64,000 nucleotides of DNA, from contig CM055094.1 in the NCBI GenBank assembly GCA_029204225.1, positions 8,787,234 to 8,851,233 of the forward strand. The letters run 5' to 3'. The DNA is from Diphasiastrum complanatum (taxonomy: Eukaryota; Streptophyta; Lycopodiopsida; Lycopodiales; Lycopodiaceae). Within the stretch, counting starts at the first letter, position 1. Each line of letters opens with the position of its first letter. The notes under the pieces were generated by a model. The model saw only the letters and a list, made by a program, of their open reading frames with translations, made no database searches and was not told the origin of the DNA. Shown one piece after another: positions 1-10,616 of this stretch. The position numbers were made by a program, and so were the translations under genes.

Positions 1-207
1 ACCTTGCTCTGTAAGAGTCACTTGGGTTAGCATAGCATGAAATTGCTCTCATACAAGCACATGTGTCCACACCAAGTCTTTTGGCTAAGAAAAACGTAAA
101 TGGTTAAAACTTTTCATAGTTTTTTATGCATAAAAAAGAGCTAATATGGACCAATTGCCCGTAAACTGATCAGCATGGCACTAGCCCTGATACGGTAATA
201 TAACGGC

Positions 208-1560
208 TTGGCCTATCGCTATTGTTTGTTTGGGAAGATTGGACTGACACTACTAATGGTACAAGATGATCAAGAAAGTAGAGATGCCCTTCTATGGTAT
301 CTCAATCCCAGTGTTTCGCAGCACATGACTCCATGTAAGTTCCTATTCGAACAACTCACCCTAATAGATTCAAAGTATATTTACTTCGGTGACTCCAGTA
401 CACATCAAATTGAAGGCCAAGATTCCATACGCCTTCATCTTCTAAATGGTAATTCAGCATTGCTTAAGGACATACTTTATTTACCTAAGCTAACAAAGAA
501 TCTGCTTTCTATCAACAAGCTTATAGATCAGGACTGTAGAGTCTTGTTCAATTCAAAGCAATGTACTATTTTGGATAAAGATCGTAATGAAATCCTCTAT
601 GCAAATAGAGAAGGTTTTTTGTACATTTTGAGTCATGAGTATGCACTTTCCACCAATGTGAGTACTTCAAATGTCCAGTTATGACATCAAAGATTAGGAC
701 ACCTAAACATGAGATCTATCTTGTACATGCATCACAATAATATGGTTAAGGATCTAAGTATTAATGTTGTCTCCACTGACATTAAACATGTTTGTGAGAT
801 GTGCTTACTAGGCAAACATCTTAGATCAAGATTCCCAAGGGACAAGCCATCAGAGCTAAGTCCATTCAAAAATTGATACATAGTGTTCTGTACGGCCCTA
901 TGAGTATACTCTCTTTGGGTTCAACACTATATTTTATCACTTTTATCGATGACTATTCAAGATTCACTTTTATCGATGACTGTTCAAGATTCACCAGTAT
1001 TATGTTCATTGAGAACAAGTCTGAGGCATTCAACTGGTTCAAAGAATTCAAGCAGTTTGCTGAGACACAGACTGGTCGAAAACTCAAGACCCTACGCTCT
1101 GATAGTGGGGGAGAATATTTGTTAGACGAAATGTCTGACTAGTTATCATCATGCGACATTCATCATCGGTCCACCACTAGCTACACACCATAGTAGAATG
1201 GAGTAGTCAAGTGAAAGAACCAAACACTACTTAATGCAACACGATCAATGATGTCAAATGCTTAACTACCCAAGAATTTTTGGGCTAAAGCAATTTCAAC
1301 ATGTTGCTATCTGTAAAATTATTCAATCACTAAAGCAGTCAGCTCAAAGAATCCCTTCGAAGCCTTTCATGGATACAAACCGAGTCTAAAGCACGTCGAA
1401 GTGTTTGATTGTCATTGCTACATGCATATTCCTCTTGATATGAGAAAGAAACTCGATCCTGTTAGCTATAGAAGTATCTTTATTGGATACTCATCATTAA
1501 AGCTGCTCAAAAAAATTTGTAGTGTAACATCAGTTTCGATTCCCTTGGAGACATTTTTGT
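208..1560 (+). pseudogene. Copia pol relic, copy A (protease to integrase)
   Basis: The first 158 codons resemble the Copia protease and pre-integrase segment: WYLNPSVSQHMT stands where an active enzyme has W-DSGAS-H, so the catalytic Asp-Ser-Gly is lost. After a stop at 682-684 the HQRLGHLN pre-integrase motif and a CEMCLLGK zinc-knuckle part follow, then integrase text (FIDDYSRFT, TLRSDSGGEYL) ending at 1140. Beyond that only degenerate integrase similarity remains. A 27-bp stretch coding FIDDYSRFT-like sequence is tandemly duplicated near 940-995. No RT or RNase H and no flanking LTR is seen. It is a dead Ty1/copia fragment. Confidence 0.85.
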
Positions 1561-2505
1561 TGTGAGCCATTTTTTTTTAACTACAGTGAAGGCAAAGGAG
1601 GCCAATTTTGAAGTAGCTATATACTTTATCAAATGCTGGCCTATGGCCAAATTCTATTTAATTCCTTATGAAAATAAGTAATTCATTTTAGTTGAGCAAT
1701 GTTTGTCTTTTAGTTTGATGTTTATATTTCCTTATGTAAGGTCTCTAATTTTTTTTTAATATTGCAGCCGACAAAATATTCGTAGATTTACAAGTGTCAA
1801 GAGAAAATATCTTACAGGCCTTTAAGGTTATTTACGCTAGTCTTTGCATATGTACAAAGTTGGTACCCACTTCACCGCCTTTGGGATATTTGGTTGTCCA
1901 GCTGTTTTTAGGGTTGTTGATACGTTTGGCGACATCGGTTTGCCAATGTAGAAAAATGCGAAAAACCGAAAAACCAAAAGGTGGCTTTAGACCGAAGGTG
2001 TGCAACTCCTGAAGGTGCCCTTAGTTTAAAGGTAGTGAGAAAGCTGAAAGGCTGAAGGGAAAAAGAAAAAAAATCGAAGGCAAAAAAGCCATCTTTAAAC
2101 TAAGGGCACCTTCAGGAGTTGCACATGTGAAGAATTTCAGATCACTAAAATCCAAATAATAGATCTTGAAAAAAACACATATGAATGATAAAGTATTGTT
2201 GTTGTCCGTACAGAACCAGTAACCTACTATATTTCACACATGTGAAAAGCTATATTGTGTAGAAGTCTAATATCAATATTTCTATTGGTCCACATGGCAA
2301 TGCAATGAGGAATTAAATAAAAAGACATCCTTTACCTTTGCCCTCTTCAGACTCATATTTCCTCTAATGGAATCAAACAATATTGAACATTTTGATAAGT
2401 GTAATTGCTCATATCAATAAGGTAAGTAGGTGCATTTACATGTTCATGGATGGATCAATATATAATATAATAGATATATGTGAAATATAGACTTAAATCA
2501 TCATT
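219..2505 (+). repeat. 2.3-kb segment duplicated at 29641-31850
   Basis: The sequence from the Copia relic through the hairpin at 2000-2124 and on to about 2505 is repeated, in the same orientation, at 29641-31850 with only scattered substitutions. The second copy lacks about 67 bp that correspond to roughly 931-1000 here. The shared part stops where this copy runs into an inverted Gypsy fragment, so the boundaries look like breakpoints or nested insertions, not LTR ends. Confidence 0.85.
2000..2124. repeat. Perfect 32-bp inverted repeat (hairpin)
   Basis: Arms at 2000-2031 and 2093-2124 are exact reverse complements (GTGCAACTCCTGAAGGTGCC at the outer end) around a purine-rich 61-base loop. 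The same hairpin is kept in the duplicate at 31338-31461 although the loop has diverged. It could be the folded end of a mobile element or a small foldback insertion. Confidence 0.8.
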
Positions 2506-3180
2506 TGATTTTTCATTGCTTGTTCAGGATCTAAATTTACTAAGTTAAGAATTACTGAAAACTCACAACTATTTAGATACACACTAGAAACATCCATAAC
2601 AAGAATAGCAGGTATTGAAAAAACTTCATACTGAAATGATCGAATGTTTCCATTATATTAACTGTAGAAATTCCATCCGATTGATGTACAAAGTTGTTGC
2701 CAAATAAAGTAACTACCGTGAGAATATGTTTCTTAAAATCAATAACCAGAGAAGGCGATTTACTAAATAACCATTCATAACCAAAAATTAAATTTGTACG
2801 TGCTCGGTCTAAATCATAAAAATTAACTAACTGTCATGTCCTTGTATCAAAACTGGGAGAATCGGTGCTTGTTGACAGAAATAGTTCATTAGGCAAAAAA
2901 GAAGCAATACTAGAAGAACATTCACGCTCACAATCAAACAGGTCAATTTCCAAAGTTTTACTCCCCCGAATAAGTTTCATGCTAGAATCCGAGATTCGAA
3001 GAAGACAACAACTTTCTCTGGTTCAACAGAATTTCCATTTGCTATTCTCATAAATTATTTTGATGATTCATGTCATTGACCATCGTACTCAATTGCAAGA
3101 AAATTAGCATGTATGAAGGTACAACATGATTTGAAACTTCTTTAGCCATTTTGAATGATCTAAAATAGAAAATCGCAAAC
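2505..3180 (-). pseudogene. Ty3/Gypsy fragment upstream of RT, inverted copy
   Basis: Read on the minus strand, this matches about 39715-40375 closely; there it lies directly before a recognisable Gypsy reverse transcriptase. Here the RT itself is absent and frames are broken by stops. The + strand open frame inside it is antisense and not meaningful. Confidence 0.65.
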
Positions 3181-3209
3181 TATTCACTAGATATAGGGGA
3201 TTGTATAAA

Positions 3210-3510
3210 ATCCTAAAAAGGATAGGATCTGTGGCTTACCAATTAGACCTCCCAAAAGGAGCTCAAGTACATCGACTTAAAAAAAGTTTACATGAAGGGG
3301 ATCATCTTGGTTTTGGAGATTGATTGTACTTGTCAAAGGAATCATCAAGTGTGGCCCGACTTGAACCTAAAAAAAAGATCTTGGATACTAGAACTAAACG
3401 ATTGTGAAATCACATAGTTACCGAGTATCTAGTTTGATGGAAAAGTCATATAGATGGTGATGACTCTTGGGAACATGAAGGTAGCTTAAGAAGAAACTTT
3501 TCTAATCACC
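3210..3510 (+). pseudogene. Gypsy (chromovirus) integrase C-terminus and chromodomain relic
   Basis: The + strand reads AYQLDLPKGAQVHRLKKSLH followed by KKILDTRTKR and TEYLV-WKSHIDGDDSWEH, the pattern of the integrase tail and chromodomain of plant chromoviruses (ERILDRR...VTEVLVQWKG...TWE in the family). Stops interrupt it (for example in place of one residue before WKS). It is a short dead fragment. Confidence 0.7.
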
Positions 3511-3688
3511 TTTGTGAGTTCAGCCACGAAGCAGATGCCTTCACCCTTCAAAAGTGTTTTGATTTTGAATTTCCATACTCTATAGTTTTTGCCATCAAGA
3601 CTGATTGCTATTCATGTCTGGATCGTTGTAGCCATATTATGTTGCCTAGAAAATCATTGTTTAGATATCATGCAGTGATAACCTGAGA

Positions 3689-4350
3689 GCTCTGATACCA
3701 TGTCAAGAACGGATTGGTTTAATGAACAGATTCTTTTCATTTGGTTTTTTTATGCGGAAGCTTTCAAGATCCTAGGCATGCGACTACAGATCATAGAACA
3801 TAAATCATTCTAACAATCAAGATAGCGAAAATCCAAAAAGATGGAGAAGAGAGCGCAATTGTATTATCAGTTTTTTAGTTTGAAGCGAGATGATCATTGG
3901 CAGACTTTCATGCACAGCTATTTTCGTCTCTCTGTCTTTTTCTTTTCTTCTTCCTTTTCTTGCTCTATATTGTATTGATTTAAAATTGTGTTTATATCTT
4001 CACTGTGTGGAGTTTACAAGATTGCTAAACAGAGAATTACAAGAGTAGTTAACACTAATCAACTAGTTAGTTATTCTCTGTTATTGCTAACTCTTTTAGT
4101 TGAGCGTGAAATACAAGACACCACGCCCTTTGAGCTGCCAGTTGGCAGCGCGAAATATTTTTCTTCATTTTCTTTTCGTTTCATTTTGTGTCATGTCTTT
4201 TGGTCCTCGAAGTATGTTTGAACTTTGCGAATTGTTCGCCCTTCGCCCTTCGCTTCATTTTGTGCTTTAGGATTTTCGAGGTATGTTCGTCCTTCGACCT
4301 TTGCTTCGCTTCGCTTTGTGACAAGTTGCAGGAGTTCACAATTTCTAACA
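3689..4350 (-). mobile_element. Copia-type LTR with primer-binding site, minus orientation
   Basis: GCTCTGATACCA at 3689-3700 is the complement of the initiator-Met tRNA primer-binding site TGGTATCAGAGC. The adjoining 3701-4350 segment, read on the minus strand, begins TGTTAGAAATTG and ends CTTGACA, canonical LTR limits, about 650 bp. Internal sequence beyond the PBS is cut off by the Gypsy chromodomain relic. A Copia integrase piece abuts the outer end of the LTR, so the arrangement is rearranged. Confidence 0.7.
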
Positions 4351-4860
4351 ATTGTTAAGATTCAATGGAGATGTATTCTCCCCAGTTGTCGGACCTCAGT
4401 GCTTTAATTTGTTCACCAGTTTGATTTCTGCATGCTCTTTGAATTGTCTAAACTTGATGGAAGCTTCTGATTTCTGCTTGATGAAGTAAACAATTGTTCT
4501 TTTGGAGAATTCGTCAATAAAGGTAATGAACTATTTTGTATCTTGTGATGATGGAGTTTCCATAGGTCCACATATATCTGAATGAACAACATCTAACAGA
4601 CCTTTTATTGCATGCCTATGACTCGATCTAAAAGAAATCCTAGTCTGCTTTCCAAGGATGCAGCTATGGCAGACAGGGAGATCGATTTTTTCAGAAGGAT
4701 AGTCAAGATCAAGTGCTAGGAATTGTTTGGACATGTTCGAGATAGGTGCATAATTCAAATGTCCTAAGCGATGATGCCATAATAATGCTTTATTGACAAG
4801 AACAGAGCTTTTTAAGGCTTGACTAGAATCTGGATAACCATGTGCCAATCAATATAAGTA
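4351..4860 (-). pseudogene. Copia pre-integrase and integrase relic
   Basis: On the minus strand an open frame (4848-4531) reads SSVLVNKALLWHHRLGHLNY, then CHSCILGKQTR and DVVHSDICGPMETPS: the HHCC zinc finger and start of the integrase core of Copia elements. Similarity continues toward 4351 (FITFIDEF-like) with broken frames. It belongs to the same family as the fragment at 36130-36990. Confidence 0.8.
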
Positions 4861-5040
4861 TCAATGTCTCATTAGAGGAGTTCTCAATATCAAAAAGACC
4901 CTTTGTAAAGATACTTTTATTGGTTTTCTTCAGTTTCGACTATCACCAGGCCCAATCAAAATGCACAGGTTTGAAATCTATGTAACGTAGTTCAAATTAA
5001 CTGAGAAATAAAAATGCAATATAGAAAACTTTGAAATTTG

Positions 5041-5335
5041 TGCCCGGACAGCATGGACGTATCCCATTAATTTCTTCTTCCTGCCCGACACGTGCTAATC
5101 TGCCCGACGTCAATACCTCAAGTTAAATTTACTTGACTATGCTGGTTAGTATAATGAATTTTTCTAACTATACTAGTTACAGTTATAGAAATACAATATG
5201 TACAGTTACATAAAATATGGTATACGTAGTAACTGTGACTATGTTGGCATTCACATTAGATTAAATGTGATACGAAAAATAAAAATTAGGTATCATATCA
5301 GAGAGATTTTTGGCGCCCAAGCTTTAAAAATAGCA
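5041..5335 (+). promoter_or_regulatory. Upstream region of the 383-codon gene: E2F-like site, CTGCCCGAC repeats
   Basis: TTTGGCGC at 5309-5316 is a perfect match to the plant E2F consensus (TTTSSCGC), 20 bases before the chosen ATG. Further upstream TGCCCG(G)AC occurs three times (5041, 5082, 5101) and a CACGTG G-box lies at 5089-5094. No clear TATA box was picked. An E2F site would fit S-phase expression; that is inference. Confidence 0.45.
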
Positions 5336-6708
5336 ATGGCAAGGAGACCCAGATCTACAATCGATTCTGTGATTCTTTACAATGAGAAAGATGAAGCTGA
5401 TAACTGGAAGCCAACAAAATATACGAAGAACTCATGGGTATTGCTGCATCCATCATCAAAGGGCAATTTTCGACAAAAGAAAAGAGCAAAAATGACTTAC
5501 AAATCTTATTGGAAAGCAAAAATTTTGGAGTTTAAGACTACCCCAGGAGGTCAATCTATATCAGAAGTCTTAGTACAACATGTATATATGCATTCAGAAA
5601 TCAAAGTACATGATATCAATCCTCATGATCATCAAAAATGTAATTGTAAGTATATCAAAACATATGCACTCTACAACAATCATAGGTGATTTTCTTTATT
5701 GATGCTCTTCAGATTATGATTTAAATGTTTCAACATTGTTTTTTTCTTTCAGATTTATATCCATCATGCATAAGTGAATGGGAGCCCACACAATCACTTG
5801 CAGGAATATTAGACGTGATTCATTCTGATGTTGGAAAGCTGCAATACAGAGGAAGAAGTCCAAAGAAACTTGCAGATTGTGGTATCTATTTTTATGAATC
5901 TTTATATATGCCACAAACAGATGGAGGTTTTGGCAAGCTCGAAGCAATTCCATTGCCTAGTTTTCAAAGTGATGAGTGGCCTACTCCTGATAGCATTGTT
6001 TCTGAATCCTTGAGATGCAAACTACTAATTGATATTAGAAATGCTATGAAGATAAGCACAGGCTCAAAAATTGTTCACCTAAGTTGGTTTATCTCATTAC
6101 ATATATTTGTTGATTGTTTTTCGAGTGCTAGTGTTCGTAGGACACCAACTTTATTTGTTTGCAAGGATTTATCAGATGAGACTTTATCAGATCTCATGGA
6201 TCAAGGCTGGAATAGTAAAACAAATAATGACATAGAATGCAGGATTAAAAAGTCCTCAATGATCTTTCATTATCATATCGAAAAGCAAATGCTCAATCTT
6301 ACATTTAGCTACCAGAGATACAAGAAAATTGAAGGTACATGGCTACCATTGGATCAAGACTTTCAGCTAAATGGTCACACAAACCGAATGGAGTTAAGCA
6401 TTATCTACAATGAGGAATATTTGACTATGGTTGAGGTGGAAGAACATTGGAAGCTTGATTTTATAAGAACAGAGCTCATGCTATTACAAACCAATCTACC
6501 AACATATTTCAGATTTATCATCAACGGAAGACTCGTAAGTACTTTATGTTTATTGCCATGTCAAAATAGAATAAAATAATAGAAAATGTCATCATTTACA
6601 ATTGCACATTCACTAATATTTGTCATGTCACGGATGCGAAAAAGACAGGAGCTGATAACGTGCTGCAAAGATCTACCTACAACAATCACCATTGTGGGAG
6701 AACAATAG
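5336..6708 (+). CDS. Unrecognised 383-residue protein, possible BAH-like N-terminal domain
   Basis: Three exons can be joined with phase-consistent GT-AG introns: 5336-5645, 5753-6534 and 6649-6708 (introns of 107 and 114 bp, donors GTAAGT). The result is uninterrupted, 384 codons including stop. The start is the first ATG (MARRPRST) after the E2F-like site. Residues about 30-128 (NSWVLLHP, YWKAKILEF, VLVQHVYMHSEI) have the strand spacing of a BAH-type domain, but this is by eye and weak. The remaining 250 residues are mixed helix/strand with no motif I know. It converges on the histone/Ulp1-like gene, whose stop lies only 196 bp away. The preserved frame suggests a functional gene or recent mobile cargo. 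Confidence 0.6.
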
Positions 6709-6904
6709 TTTCAAATAAACTTTAGTAGAAATCTGTGTATACACTCATTCATTCAATGAATGAAAGCCCAAGTTGGGCATCAGTACATGTATTTTGTGTT
6801 CCCAAATTCATAAAATGGAACAGCATATGATATATAAATGTATAATTTTCTATGAATTCTATACATGTATTTTTTTCTCTATGCTATCTATATTTGTTCT
6901 GATC
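6709..6904. other. Short convergent 3' intergenic region
   Basis: AT-rich spacer holding the 3' ends of the two convergent genes. TCATTCATTCAATGAATGA at 6745-6763 is a small palindrome that could fold in either transcript. No gene seen. Confidence 0.4.
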
Positions 6905-8631
6905 TTAATTTAGTACAACTACATCATCCTTTGCACCATCATCAATAAAGGGAGGCTGAAGCCTTGTCCTAGCCAGTATACTCAGGATGATTTCTTGTCT
7001 GAATCTGTACACCTGGCTTGATGTGTACTTAGGAAGTGTAAACTGCAAAATAGAACATTCATGTATTAGTAATGGCTAAAAACATCAACAAAATAGAAAA
7101 CTAATCATGATTCTAAAATAAGAATACCCAGAATTTATCACCTTAGAAATATCAACATCTTGTTGAAGGTTGAACCACTCAAAAAATAGCTTTGCATTGT
7201 ATAATGTGTACCAACCACAACTGAAAGAATCATTTTGTTGTGGTGACTGCAAAATAATTCAGCACAAAAGAAATCAATTATGAAACATAATGAAGTAGAA
7301 TGAAACAATTACATTAGAATATTGATTTCAACATGCTATTAAGAAAGACAGAGTTTACCTCCAAACTCACAATCTCCCAGTCCACGAAATGGGAACATCT
7401 ATAGGAATTTATTTACTTAAATATGACAAATATATATCTACATCCTTGTGCGTATTTCTCGCCAAATTCATCTTGACACAAAAACCTTTGATATTATTAT
7501 TTACAGATTTCTTAATAGAAATCAGGTTTAAACTCTAGTGGTCACTGTAAAATAAGATTGAAAGTCCTTTAGCGGCAATTTTGAGAGCTATTTAAGTTGA
7601 AAATGCCAATTTTAATGCATAAAACAACAAGAAGCATTTAATATATCTTACTTGGTATGATAAGCGGATGAGCAGATACTTTGTTGCTAATGTGAATCCA
7701 CTTGTCAGACACTGTGACAATGTGTCATTATTCTCTTTGAAGGCCTGGAGCAGAAAGTTACTCAGCACCAGCAACTCATTGGATGAATCTCTTGCAATGT
7801 CAAATTGCAAGAGTGTCAGCCCGGACTCTATCACAGGATCACTGATAGAAGTCCGTCTGTCTTTGAGATCCAAGCAATCTAGAACTCTAAAATTAATACT
7901 AAAATCAAATTCCTCTAGTCTAAAATAAAAAGGAGTACCTCAAATTTAAGATACTCATCCGAATCTATATATGTATAAAAATTTGGAGGAGAAAGAGGAG
8001 GTGGATGTGTAGTATCTACAGGAATTAAAGCGATATCCACAACAGTTGTAGCTATATTTACAGCATTATCAACAACAACGTTATCTACAATTGATTCCGG
8101 GTCAGGTTTCACAGAATTTGTGGTGTCTACAATCTTTACTTTCTTTGAAGCTCTCTTGGGGGCTCTCTGCTTCCTAGGACGCTTCGTAGGAAGATCAGTC
8201 CTATCTATAGGAGTTGGCCTGGGAGCAGAAGGCTGAGATACGAGTAACCTACAAAACCTATCCCTCATTCTCATCAGGAGCTGAAATTCCTTGGGCATTA
8301 TGGTGACTCTCTTGGAATGGATGGCAAGCAAAAATGAATCTTCAAAAAAAAGACTAAGGTAATCTTCAACAGCCTCCTGAAGGCACTGAAGAGCACTGGG
8401 TGTAAATCTGACCAGCTTTCCAAGATCATTTCTTGTTATGTTTCGGACAGCACGGGAGAATGGAGCCCTTGGGATCAACAGAGCAGTTGATCTCTGGTAC
8501 TTGCGTATCTCAGAGAGCCACCTGCTACGGTTGCGCGTTCTATGTCTACCAGGAGGGGTAATGGCCACTGCAGGGGTTGAGGATGAGCCAGGAAAGAAGA
8601 AGTCCCTCCTTGTTTGCATTTTCCTATCCAT
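6905..8631 (-). CDS. Divergent histone H3/CENH3-like fold joined to a Ulp1/C48 peptidase-like C-terminus
   Basis: Exon 1 (8631-7939) encodes a 36-residue Arg-rich tail without the ARTKQT start of H3, then a full H3-type fold at about residues 37-125: EIRKYQRSTALLI, LQEAVEDYL, FFED, AIHSKRVTIMPKEFQL. LLIPRAPFSRAVRNIT and EDYL recall CENH3 more than H3; loop 1 is one residue longer than in H3. A basic stretch (residues 149-168, KRPRKQRAPKRASKKVK) could be an NLS. Later exons 7825-7680, 7398-7359, 7246-7142 and 7042-6905 keep frame to a stop (373 residues) if a weak donor (AAA|GTATCT) is used; the better donor CAA|GTAAGA at 7652 breaks frame. Exons 3-4 read DWEIVSLE-SPQQNDSFSCGWY, the Ulp1 Gln and Cys motif (Gln297, Cys303); the catalytic His/Asp part is not evident, so peptidase activity is doubtful. 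Confidence 0.65.
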
Positions 8632-8828
8632 GGACGTGTACTATGCAATAGTGGACTTGTGCGCGACGGTGAGGATGAGCAGGGAAGGGTGATAAAAATC
8701 TCGCAGAGGACCGATATGTACGGAAAAAACGTACGGTATATCGGACCTGTGTGAGCTTAATATAAGAGAAAGAGATTAGTTTTGAAGAAACGCGCACAAG
8801 TGCGATACAGGGGGACAGTAGGCAGATG
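8632..8828 (-). promoter_or_regulatory. Upstream region of the histone-fold gene
   Basis: Contains an inverted repeat (CCGATATGTACG / CGTACGGTATATCGG, about 8710-8745) and one copy of an 18-bp motif, CGCGCACAAGTGCGATAC (8791-8808), that recurs five more times at 14683-15253. The stretch TATCGGACCTGTG... to the motif is similar to 14630-14700 on the other side of the Copia insertion. The LTR element starts 197 bp from the ATG, so it may have displaced or replaced the original promoter. Confidence 0.45.
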
Positions 8829-9468
8829 TGTGAAAATTGTCAACATTTCCTAGCTAGTTTGAGGCCTAAATTGGCAATTTTTGTACATAGTTTTGGATCT
8901 AAACTTTCACAGGTGTAAAAGAGGCCTAGATACTTTTATTTTAGTATATATTTCATATTGAAGAAGTCTCAAACTTCAAGACCTTTGAAATGACACCAAA
9001 ATCATGTTATTTGGACATATAGGCCAAAATTGGCTATTTTAGGCTACTGGTGCCCTAAAATTGGGTCCTGAGAGAGAGTCATCTCTCTCACCTATATTAG
9101 GCTGAAATTTGTGGAGAACAGGTTGGAAAAACTTATTTTATTGTTGAGAGAGATCAATAGATCATTGTCACAGTTTCTTCCTCCATTGAGAGCATTGCTT
9201 TGTGTATTGTCTTCAAGCTTTTGTGTATGCTCTTAAGAGGTTTCCAAAAGTGGTAGGATGCTGTTGTAGGGCTGGTATGCTGTTGTTTTTGGCTGCCATC
9301 AGTACCTTTTATTAGTTTCTTTTGTCTCTTGAATGCTTTGTCAAGTTCATGTGTATCAAAGGTAGCATTAGGATGCTTTGCCATTTCTAGCTTTTGTAGC
9401 TTGTTGTGCAAAGATCTTAGCCAAGTATTTTGGGAGTTTGGATCCATTCAAGATCCACTTTTTTCACA
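8829..9468 (+). repeat. 5' LTR of the Copia-type element
   Basis: 640 bp, TG...CA bounded. It contains the palindromic tract GAGAGAGTCATCTCTCTCAC near 9071 and is closely matched by 13975-14629. A short relic of the same LTR occurs at 16598-16676. Confidence 0.9.
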
Positions 9469-9480
9469 TGGTATCAGAGC
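9469..9480 (+). promoter_or_regulatory. Primer-binding site (initiator-Met tRNA)
   Basis: TGGTATCAGAGC directly after the 5' LTR is complementary to the 3' end of plant initiator-Met tRNA, the usual primer for minus-strand DNA synthesis in Copia elements. Confidence 0.92.
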
Positions 9481-10616
9481 TAGTTGGCTGTTATTTTTAG
9501 TAAGGTTTCCATTTATGGGGATATTTGGATGTTTGATCAAGTTCTAGCATGATTGTGCATTGCATTGTTGATCAAATTTTACTAACCTTTGTTTTGTGAG
9601 TTGAACTTGTGGATCAAAAGCATATTTCAGGTCTATTGAAGATCAGAGGCTGAGAAGAAGCTATTTTGGATTCACCTAATCATTTGTTGATTGTGAGGCT
9701 TGTGCATATTCAATACTAACAATGTCCTGTTCAATGTATTGTTGACAATCTCCACTTCTGTGGATGAACACTCTCCTTTGTGGATGAACACTCTCCTTAA
9801 GTGGATGAACCTTCTCCTTAAGTGGATGACAAATACTCTTTGAGTGATTTTGTATTTCTCCAAAAGGCTGAGCAAAGCTCCCACTTGGATGAAAAATCCC
9901 CTTTTGGGTGGACAGATTGTCAACAATCTTTTGCATAAATTTTGGTGTACTTTGTTGAGCATGTAAGTAACTCTCCTAATGTAATTTGATTGGAACATTT
10001 GTTGGAAGGTTTTAGCCATTATGCAAATGTGTTTTCAGGTTCTTAACAGGTTGAGGAACATTCTCATGTGAAGTGATTTTAGATCTACATCTAAACACCA
10101 AGATTTGACAAGCTAGTGAAGCTAGTCTTGTGATTCACTAAGTGTGCTCTTTCATTCACCTCTAAAGCTTGTATTTATCACTTGCTGGAGTTTATAAACT
10201 TTTAGAAGTATGGTTTACATGTGGTTTTACAGGTTGAATCAATATCTTGGTGTGTTGATCATATGTTGATCAAGTTTGTTCAATTCTAGGTATTCTTGGC
10301 AGCCTAGTCTTTTGTATTTTCTAAGAATGCAAGTCACTCTTCACACCATAACTTGATTTGGTCAATTGCTGGAAAGTTTGAGTGCTTAAGGAAGAGTGTT
10401 TCCAGGTTGGTTTGAGTTTGTAATCCATTCTTAGTGTGTGCAAAGTGTTGCATGTGTTTCAATCTTCATTTCTATGCTTGGAAACCAGCCAGGTTCAAGA
10501 TAGAAGTGTTTTAGGGTCCTAGATCTTCTAGATCTCCTTATCCATCATTTGTTGAGAGGAAAGTGAGTGCTAGGTGCATTATGATAGAGCCTAAAAGTTG
10601 AAGAATAATTATATTC
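9481..10616 (+). other. Untranslated leader of the Copia-type element
   Basis: About 1.1 kb between PBS and gag without a long sense frame. It contains a run of short tandem units near 9765-9830 (TGTGGATGAACACTCTCCTT repeated three to four times with variation). No other feature recognised. Confidence 0.6.

Noticed and set aside
2865-3053. 62-codon plus-strand ORF (and its twin 40011-39823 on the minus strand)
   Set aside because: It is antisense to a Gypsy fragment; it appears twice only because that fragment is duplicated.
7402-7650. An additional exon carrying the Ulp1 catalytic His/Asp
   Set aside because: I read the 250-bp interval in the three minus-strand frames and found no H-W / D motif bounded by AG and GT sites, so it was not added to the model.
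7668-8692. Plus-strand open frames at 7668-7928 and 8438-8692
   Set aside because: They are antisense to the histone/Ulp1-like exons, which have recognisable motifs and splice sites on the minus strand.
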